The notes under the pieces: model-generated
What the model was told of the DNA's origin: nothing
Database searches by the model: none
Seen by the model: the letters and a program-made list of their open reading frames with translations, nothing else
In this document: in pieces, positions 4,808 through 9,057 of the stretch
Layout of the letters: each line of letters begins with the position of its first letter
Position numbering within the stretch: position 1 is the stretch's first letter
NCBI GenBank assembly: GCA_016193385.1
Contig: JACPSF010000128.1
Location: 1 to 9,057 of the forward strand
DNA: 9,057 nt
Source of the DNA: Deltaproteobacteria bacterium
GTDB taxonomy: Bacteria; Desulfobacterota_B; Binatia; UBA9968
Reading direction: 5' to 3'
Translations under genes and position numbers: made by a program

Positions 4808-4944
4808 AGTGAGTTTCATGCTTCGACGGGCTCAGCATGGACGGAAGATGGTCTGTGGTACCGGTCTTTGAGGCGGGCCGGTACCTGGTTGCCTTCGACG
4901 GCGCGGCGTTGCTGCTGTTGGAACTCTGGCGCGGGAGGATCTGA
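4807..4944 (+). repeat. Dispersed repeat R3 with a conserved coding tail
   Basis: Aligns without gaps to R1 over 112 bases (about 85 percent by hand count) and closely to the last part of R2. It has the REP-like core (CATGCTTCGAC...CTCAGCATGGACGG), the stem GGTACCGG (4857-4864) and CCGGTACC (4878-4885), and a frame reading SVVPVFEAGRYLVAFDGAAL that ends ELWRGRI at TGA 4942-4944. It lacks the head shared by R1 and R2 (AACGGCG...CCAAG), so its left edge is truncated or recombined. Confidence 0.8.
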
Positions 4945-4986
4945 GTTTGAAGTTCAGCGGACTGGTTAGAGGAGGGGGTAAATCTT

Positions 4987-5037
4987 GGACGTTGACGTCC
5001 AGCTAGGATGATGCTAAAGTTGCATCATGATGATGCA
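4987..5037 (+). promoter_or_regulatory. Operator palindromes of the vapBC operon
   Basis: GGACGT (4987-4992) and ACGTCC (4995-5000) form a palindrome across the -35 box. Downstream, TGCATCATGATGATGCA (5021-5037) is a perfect 17-base palindrome. An additional ATGATGC at 5008-5014 gives three copies of the heptamer around the -10 box. Ribbon-helix-helix antitoxins usually repress their own operon through short repeated or palindromic sites, so this is the likely binding site of the VapB-like protein. Confidence 0.6.
4992..5020 (+). promoter_or_regulatory. Sigma-70-like promoter of vapBC
   Basis: TTGACG (4992-4997, five of six matches) and TAAAGT (5015-5020, four of six) are exactly 17 bases apart, 45 bases before the antitoxin ATG. 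Both boxes overlap or adjoin palindromes, as expected for an autorepressed TA operon. Confidence 0.6.
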
Positions 5038-5064
5038 CAATATCTCGCAGGAAGGGGGATGCTC

Positions 5065-5325
5065 ATGAAGGCAGTCACCCTACGAAATCTTCCACCCGAA
5101 CTAGCCCGAGTTATCCGCCAGAGGGCAACTGAAAAACGGACGAGCGTTAACAAGGCTGTGATCAGTTTGCTGGAGGAGAGCGCGGGGATTGGGAGATAAA
5201 AGAAGGGCACAGCCCTCCACCATGATCTGGATGCGCTGGCCGGATCTTGGACGAAAGAAGAGGCTGCGGCCTTCGAGAAGGCTCTGGCCAGACAGCGTTC
5301 GATTGACCTGGATCTGTGGAAATGA
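5065..5325 (+). pseudogene. vapB: VapB/FitA-like ribbon-helix-helix antitoxin with in-frame TAA
   Basis: ATG 5065 follows a G-rich ribosome binding site (GGAAGGGGG). The N-terminal 44 residues (MKAVTLRNLPPELARVIRQR...SVNKAVISLLEES) form a typical ribbon-helix-helix DNA-binding domain. TAA at 5197-5199 then interrupts the frame. After it the same frame continues for 41 codons (KKGTALHHDLDALAGSW, TKEEAAAFEKALARQ, RSIDLDLWK) to TGA 5323-5325, which overlaps the toxin start as ATGA. The full length of about 86 residues fits this antitoxin class, whose C-terminal tail binds the PIN toxin. As written, only the DNA-binding half is made. Readthrough, a sequencing error or a real nonsense mutation are possible. 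Confidence 0.72.
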
Positions 5326-5732
5326 CGCGGCTCATGCTGGATACCTCGGCCTATTCGGCATTTATGAGAGGCCATCCCGAGGTGAGGTTGGCTTTGCAAC
5401 ACGCTGATGAGATCTATCTCAATCCGATTATCCTGGGAGAACTGCTTACTGGTTTCCTGAAAGGCAAGCGCAAGAAAAAGAATGAAAAGGAACTCCAGGC
5501 GTTTCTTTTATCACCGCGGGTAAGTGTGGTGGATCTGGATGAGGATACATCCGAAAGGTACGCGGTAATCCTGAATTCGCTCTGGAAAGCTGGCACCCCG
5601 ATACCTACCAATGATATCTGGATTGCAGCGAGTGCCATGCAGCACGGGGTGCGTCTCCTAACCGGGGATGCCCATTATCAGAGAGTCACCCAGGTGCTTG
5701 TGGACTACATTCACCTCTCTGAGATCCGCTGA
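5322..5732 (+). CDS. vapC: VapC-type PIN-domain ribonuclease toxin
   Basis: The 136-residue product has the four acidic residues of the PIN active site at expected spacing: D7 (LMLDTSAYS), E40 (IILGELLTG), D98 (PTNDIWIAA) and D116 (LLTGDAHYQ). PIN toxins of VapBC systems are magnesium-dependent ribonucleases that cut tRNA or rRNA; the target here is unknown. ATG 5322 was chosen because it overlaps the antitoxin stop as ATGA; an in-frame GTG at 5316 is less likely. No damage is visible, although the antitoxin frame before it is interrupted. If the antitoxin is truly truncated, this toxin must be poorly expressed, inactive for a reason not visible, or controlled by another antitoxin. Confidence 0.88.
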   Translation: MTRLMLDTSAYSAFMRGHPEVRLALQHADEIYLNPIILGELLTGFLKGKRKKKNEKELQAFLLSPRVSVVDLDEDTSERYAVILNSLWKAGTPIPTNDIWIAASAMQHGVRLLTGDAHYQRVTQVLVDYIHLSEIR

Positions 5733-5876
5733 TCAGAACTTAGAGGAAGGCTGTCTGCCAAGTCCCCGCCGCATGTTATTTGCCGGCGGCATCCAGCGCT
5801 TGGCAATCAGCAAGAAAAGGTTGTCGAAGCGCTTCTCAATCCCATGGAAGTTCTCCAGGGAGATTTTGGGGAGACG
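5733..5876 (-). pseudogene. Coding-like 3' remnant, family not recognised
   Basis: On the minus strand an open frame of 47 codons reads RLPKISLENFHGIEKRFDNL, then FLLIAKRWMPPANNMRRGLG, ending at TGA 5735-5733. It abuts the vapC stop tail to tail without a gap. An in-frame stop closes it upstream at 5879-5877, and no start codon with a ribosome binding site is present. Composition looks protein-like, with a helix-forming middle and a basic tail, but the evidence is limited to that. It could be the end of a gene lost when the vapBC module arrived. Confidence 0.25.
5756..5805. other. Two-tier inverted repeat after vapC
   Basis: TGCCAAG (5756-5762) pairs with CTTGGCA (5799-5805), and GCCGC (5768-5772) with GCGGC (5786-5790) inside it. 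It is placed where a vapC terminator could be, but no T-run follows, and part of it lies within the coding-like minus-strand remnant. Confidence 0.3.
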
Positions 5877-5978
5877 TCAAAGTAGCTGATCGTGGCATGT
5901 AGAGAGCTTGGCAAACTATGCAAAGCGGTTCCCATGCTTTCAAACAGGGCGGCGCCAGCAGCGATCCAGCATTTTAAC

Positions 5979-6551
5979 TCACTCCGGCGCGATATCGTGG
6001 AAAACGGATGGCAGGGCGGCGGATGGCCGGCGGGAGGACCGTCGCGTCTTGGCAGAAAGCGTGACCTTGCGCAGGGCGACAACCGCTTCTCCCGCCATCT
6101 CGTCCGGAAAATCCGGAGCATATTGAAGGACGTTTTCTTCCGTATTGTCACGGACTCGATAGAGCCCGAGAACCATGCCCGCACAGGTGGACAGAGCGGC
6201 ACCGTCCTGTCCGCCCTCTGCACGTCTCCGGATGTCCTCGAGGAAGGGTGCCATCGCCTCTTCCAAGAGTTCCCAGGCGGCCTCCGTAGGCTCGACGTAC
6301 CCGTACACTTTGCGACCCGCGCGTCCCTGGAGATCCTCCAGGTCCAGCCCTTGCACGGCATCCTCCACAGCGTCTGCGACATCCTCAACGGACACATCTC
6401 CGATGACGGATTCGGCCAGAGCCTCGACTTCCTTTGCCAGCGCGGGGCGCTTCTCCAGGAGGGCACGTAGAACCTGTGCCGCCTCGTCCCCTTTCAGTCG
6501 ATCCAAGGCCCGGCTCTTCGGCAATGATCCTTTCCGTTTGGGCATGGTCAT
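5979..6551 (-). CDS. Hypothetical 190-residue protein, acidic and helical
   Basis: The start at ATG 6551-6549 is preceded on the minus strand by GAGGAG; a second ATG two codons on (6545) is also possible. Residues 1-45 are a charged helical stretch (ALDRLKGDEAAQVLRALLEK), followed by an acidic segment (VEDVADAVEDAVQGLDLEDL), then YGYVEPTEAAWELLEEAMAP and MVLGLYRVRDNTEENVLQYA. No catalytic motif, signal peptide or membrane segment is visible, and I do not know the family. It lies 65 bases downstream of the SEC-C gene on the same strand, so the two may be co-transcribed. After the TGA at 5979-5981 the frame continues for 12 codons (VKMLDRCWRRPV), so the C-terminus may be slightly truncated by a TGG to TGA change. 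Confidence 0.65.
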   Translation of the reverse strand: MTMPKRKGSLPKSRALDRLKGDEAAQVLRALLEKRPALAKEVEALAESVIGDVSVEDVADAVEDAVQGLDLEDLQGRAGRKVYGYVEPTEAAWELLEEAMAPFLEDIRRRAEGGQDGAALSTCAGMVLGLYRVRDNTEENVLQYAPDFPDEMAGEAVVALRKVTLSAKTRRSSRRPSAALPSVFHDIAPE

Positions 6552-6616
6552 TCTTCTCCTCGTCTATCTGAAGCGCCTCCCAACGTGTTCGGATGGAAGA
6601 TCCTCGGTTCCAGTAT

Positions 6617-7735
6617 TCATCGGCCGCAGCAGCGCTTGAACTTCTTGCCGCTGCCGCAGGGGCAGGGCTCGTTGCGGCCCACCTTGGGTCCCTCGCGTCG
6701 GAAGGTCTCCGGCCAGGTGACCGGCGGACCGGGGTCCAACTCTTCGAACGGATCGTCGTCTTGGGATTTCTCAAGCTCGGCGGCCCGGGCCTCCTCATCC
6801 TCCACCAGGGCATCCGCCTCCGCCCCGCGGCCCATCCCGTCAAACAGGTCGAGGAGGCGCTCCACGGCCCCGTCCCTGTCGTAGGATGGTCCGGTCTCGT
6901 CGGTCATGGCCAGGGCTTGGCGATAAAGAGCTTCCGCTGCCGCCAGATCCCCGAGTTGTCTGTGAACGTCGCCGGCCTTGATCCGTATCCAGACATCATC
7001 CGGGAACTGCGCCAGATTTGCCTCGACCTGCCGGAGCGCTTCTTCGCGGCGGCCCGCCTCCGCCAGGATCACCGCGTGGTCGCCGAGGAGGTTCTCCGCC
7101 TCGCACACTGGGGCCAGCCGGGCACAGAGTTCCACTGCCTCGTCCACCATATCTAGGCTCGCCAGGCTGAATGGGAGCTCGACGAGCCAGAAACCGATGT
7201 CCAGATCCGAGTGCTTCTCCAACTCTTCGAGTAGATCAGGTCGGGCCGGTCCTTCAGGTGGCGCAATCAGATCCATCACGGCTTGGGCCGCCTGCCAGTG
7301 GCGCCGCCCGTCCTCGGGGGTTTTGGGATCGTTCTCACGGAAGACGTCGGGTGAAAGGTTCTGCTTAACGAACACCTCTATGGAAAAGAGATCCGGAACC
7401 CACCGGGGCCACAGCGCCCGCGCTGCCAGCCAGGGATAATCTTCCCAGAGGCCGGTGGCCGTGCTCTGGCTTAACCAAGCCTCCGCCAGACCATCAACAT
7501 TGCCGTGCGCAGTTGCCAGCTCCCGGAAACGGACTTGGTCCGTGTGGATGCCCAGACCGGCCAGCGTTGCCACAATCTCTTCGGTGGGAGTTTTCTCAAG
7601 CCCTTTGAGCCACCAGTCGGGCTTGTGAAAGAAGGGGTCGCGTACTTCCTCCCGTCGTAGCCTTGCTCTGCGTTTTGCCCTCTGTCGCTTTGCGCGTTTC
7701 TCAGCCCGCCGGCGCCTCATCGTTCCCGTCTCCAT
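6617..7735 (-). CDS. TPR-like protein with C-terminal SEC-C zinc motif
   Basis: The 372-residue product opens with a very basic stretch ([20 protein letters not shown]). The middle contains helical repeats of tetratricopeptide type ([40 protein letters not shown]; about residues 235-290). The C-terminus is [18 protein letters not shown], a complete SEC-C motif (CxC, eight residues, CC) that binds zinc and in SecA contacts SecB and ribosomes. Stand-alone SEC-C/TPR proteins are common and mostly of unknown function; adaptor-type protein binding is inferred. ATG 7735 has GAGGA too close to it, so ATG 7720 (MRRRR) behind GGAG is a serious alternative. The hypothetical gene at 5979-6551 follows on the same strand. 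Confidence 0.85.
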   Translation of the reverse strand: METGTMRRRRAEKRAKRQRAKRRARLRREEVRDPFFHKPDWWLKGLEKTPTEEIVATLAGLGIHTDQVRFRELATAHGNVDGLAEAWLSQSTATGLWEDYPWLAARALWPRWVPDLFSIEVFVKQNLSPDVFRENDPKTPEDGRRHWQAAQAVMDLIAPPEGPARPDLLEELEKHSDLDIGFWLVELPFSLASLDMVDEAVELCARLAPVCEAENLLGDHAVILAEAGRREEALRQVEANLAQFPDDVWIRIKAGDVHRQLGDLAAAEALYRQALAMTDETGPSYDRDGAVERLLDLFDGMGRGAEADALVEDEEARAAELEKSQDDDPFEELDPGPPVTWPETFRREGPKVGRNEPCPCGSGKKFKRCCGR

Positions 7736-7795
7736 TCCTCGGCATGCTCAGACTTTCCGGAGATCTCCTGCTATGGTCAAATAAAGCTGCGGGGG

Positions 7796-8185
7796 TTATT
7801 TCCTGCTCTTGGACCGCTCGGCGGCGACCTGGGCAGGTGTGACCGTGGGGGCCTGATTGCCCCAGCTCATGCGCTCGTGGTTCACTACGGCGGCGATTTC
7901 CTCGTCGGAAAGCTTGTCCCCTTCCAGGGGGGCATCTCCGCCGCGTAGGAGACGCCGTCGATGGGTTCTCCTTTCTGGCCGTTCAGGATAACCTCGATGT
8001 GCTGAGTCGGATCGGAGTCCAGGACGTCTCTGTTCCCTTTGAGAGGAGGAAAGACGCCGGGAACTCCTTGCCCGTTTTGCTGATGGCAGGCGGCGCAGTT
8101 CTGATTGTAGATCTGCAATCCCTTCTCCTGCCAGGCGAAGGTGCCCTTGCCCGCTTCCGTGGTCTTCTTTGCTGCGGACGGGGAA
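7796..8185 (-). pseudogene. c-type cytochrome, 5'-truncated and frameshifted
   Basis: The first frame reads KGLQIYNQNCAACHQQNGQG (haem-binding CAACH), GVFPPLKGNRDVL, HIEVILNGQKGEPIDGVSY and AAEMPP, with M before PP as the likely distal haem ligand. At the run of six C (plus strand G 7927-7932) the frame is lost; one base more would give MPPLEGDKLSDEEIAAVVNH and a tail ending VTPAQVAAERSKSRK at TAA 7798-7796. This is a complete class I cytochrome c C-terminus. Upstream of about 8180 the frame meets TAG (8202-8200) with no start codon, ribosome binding site or signal peptide, although periplasmic haem proteins need one. The 5' end therefore seems to have been removed by the element-like sequence at 8180-8470. 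Its substrate partners are unknown. Confidence 0.78.
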
Positions 8186-8468
8186 TTGGGGTCAGAGAAC
8201 TATTTTATTGAGGGGACCCGTATCGGATTGGAGGAATTCCGGGGACACCATACTCATTTCTTTCTTGACTTGTGATTTGCTTCCATAAATTCCACCCATG
8301 GCTCGAATCAGCCGGCGCTCTTAATCCTAATCAATCGCGAAGTTCCCTCAGCACGCAGGGACTGCCAAGCAGGAAGGCAAAACACAGACTTGGATCCACT
8401 TCACTTGTGGCCGTCAGCGAAATGATACAGAAAGTAGCCTGTCCCCTTTGCCCTTTTCCTCTTTGACA
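8180..8468. mobile_element. Gene-free stretch with transposon- or RAYT-like end motifs
   Basis: No convincing gene lies here. On the minus strand it includes ATGAGTATGGTGTCCCCGG (from 8254), AATTCC next to it, and TTCTCTGACCCCAATT at its border with the cytochrome fragment. Near the other border the plus strand has GCCTGTCCCCTTTGCCCTTT. These pieces resemble sequences I associate with ends of IS200-like or REP-associated tyrosine transposase units, but no transposase frame is present and no terminal inverted repeat was established. It is at most a remnant or non-autonomous element. Confidence 0.3.
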
Positions 8469-8491
8469 GGCCTAGGTCGGTTTGGTAGATT
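8463..8491 (+). promoter_or_regulatory. Sigma-70-like promoter upstream of the hydrolase
   Basis: TTGACA (8463-8468, perfect) and TAGATT (8486-8491, four of six) are 17 bases apart, 65 bases before the hydrolase ATG. It sits at the right edge of the element-like stretch. Confidence 0.55.
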
Positions 8492-8556
8492 CCGGAAATT
8501 CCCAATACCACGCATACCGGGAACAAGTGGACTCTTAAGAAAGGGAGAAGCACATC

Positions 8557-9057
8557 ATGAAGCTCACGCGCCGCAGGGACAATCAGCAATGGATTCTGGA
8601 CTGGATCGTGAAGACCACGGGCAGGGTCCAGAACCTGGAGTACGACGAGCGCACGGTCCCGGAGGAGGTCAAGTCCTACCGCATGATTCCCCGCCACATG
8701 GGCAAGCACGCCGCCCACCTGGAGCGGATTGCCCGGGCTGCCGAGTCCGCCGGTCACGGGGCGACGGCCGCGGACACGTACTACCAGGCGGCCAGGGCCT
8801 ACCATGAGGCTCAGCACGCCATCTTTGCCGACGGCGACGAGCGCAAGATTTACTATCACGGCAAGCTGCTGGAGTGCTTCGACAAGGCCATCGGGATGAG
8901 CCCCCACCCGGTAGAGACCGTGGAAGTTCCCTGGGAAGGGGTGTCGATCCAGGGCCGCTTCCACGGCGCTGCGGACCGCAAGCCGCGTCCCACGGTGGTG
9001 GCCATCCCGGGGATGGATGGTTGCAAGGAAACTTCGGGAGACCCGCTGGGACGGAAC
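8557..9057 (+). CDS. Alpha/beta hydrolase, FrsA/DUF1100-like (3' end outside window)
   Basis: The frame is open from ATG 8557 to the window edge (167 codons so far), with GGGAG (8543-8547) as ribosome binding site. The N-terminal 115 residues form an alpha-helical region (GKHAAHLERIARAAESAG, then TYYQAARAYHEAQHAIF), as in FrsA-type esterases and 2,6-dihydropseudooxynicotine hydrolase, where a helical domain precedes the hydrolase fold. Next come EVPWEGVSIQGRFHG (123-137), a strand, and PTVVAIPGMDGCKE (145-158), which is the first core strand and the oxyanion-hole loop. The serine nucleophile, aspartate and histidine lie beyond the end. The substrate cannot be told. The gene has no same-strand neighbour upstream and appears to be transcribed from the promoter at 8463-8491. 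Confidence 0.85.
   Translation, partial: MKLTRRRDNQQWILDWIVKTTGRVQNLEYDERTVPEEVKSYRMIPRHMGKHAAHLERIARAAESAGHGATAADTYYQAARAYHEAQHAIFADGDERKIYYHGKLLECFDKAIGMSPHPVETVEVPWEGVSIQGRFHGAADRKPRPTVVAIPGMDGCKETSGDPLGRN

Noticed and set aside
2436..4944. Integron cassette array with attC sites
   Set aside because: No RYYYAAC/GTTRRRY ends framing each repeat and no integrase were found; the repeats hold a coding tail instead.
1635..5325. Stop-codon reassignment of TAA, because two well-preserved frames contain internal TAA
   Set aside because: The window also contains many other kinds of gene damage, and TAA ends the nuclease-like toxin frame at 4575-4577 and the cytochrome frame. Nonsense mutation is simpler.
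5807..6466. Second minus-strand ORF of 219 codons overlapping the 190-residue gene
   Set aside because: Its peptide is arginine/serine/tryptophan-rich, typical of a shifted frame, while the 5979-6551 frame has balanced composition and a good ribosome binding site.
7759..7768. Palindrome GGAGATCTCC between the cytochrome and SEC-C genes
   Set aside because: Short, with no spacing to promoter elements; likely chance.
8401..8964. Minus-strand ORF opposite the hydrolase
   Set aside because: Shadow of the hydrolase, whose plus-strand frame has a ribosome binding site, a promoter and hydrolase motifs.

Overview
The window looks like an accessory, repeat-rich and partly decayed stretch of a GC-rich bacterial chromosome. 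Nothing in it fixes the phylum. A c-type cytochrome fragment, a SEC-C protein, several type II toxin-antitoxin (TA) modules, REP-like palindromes and a lone CRISPR-type gene would suit an environmental lineage with a large genome, but that is inference.

Layout. At 1-960 an addiction-module antitoxin and a ParE/RelE-like toxin lie on the minus strand, flanked by two direct copies of a 96-base sequence (55-150 and 822-917). At 960-1510 are a 25-codon ORF and a cluster of palindromic repeats with no intact gene. This cluster seems to sit inside a broken gene whose last 40 codons (to 1635) overlap the original start of a Cas5-like CRISPR gene (1689-2411 as readable now). No CRISPR array or other recognisable cas gene is visible. 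At 2436-4944 three same-direction copies of a dispersed repeat (R1, R2, R3) alternate with small modules: R1, an AAA+/DUF4143-type ATPase pseudogene (2675-3725), R2, a nuclease-like toxin with a DUF2283 partner (4257-4783), R3. A vapBC module follows (4987-5732) with a clear promoter and operator; its antitoxin carries an in-frame TAA.

From 5733 to about 8185 genes run on the minus strand: a short coding remnant, a 190-residue protein of unknown function, a TPR/SEC-C protein, and a cytochrome c gene that is 5'-truncated and frameshifted. At about 8180-8470 is a gene-free stretch resembling transposon or REP-associated ends. A promoter at 8463-8491 then leads into an alpha/beta hydrolase (8557 onward) that runs off the window.

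The modules do not form one pathway. Three independent TA-type pairs, an ATPase and a CRISPR relic lie side by side, separated by repeats, and many genes are broken (replacement, nonsense codon, deletion, frameshift). The most noteworthy pattern is the alternation of modules with direct repeats that carry a conserved coding tail, which suggests duplication or recombination-driven exchange of small defence or TA modules.
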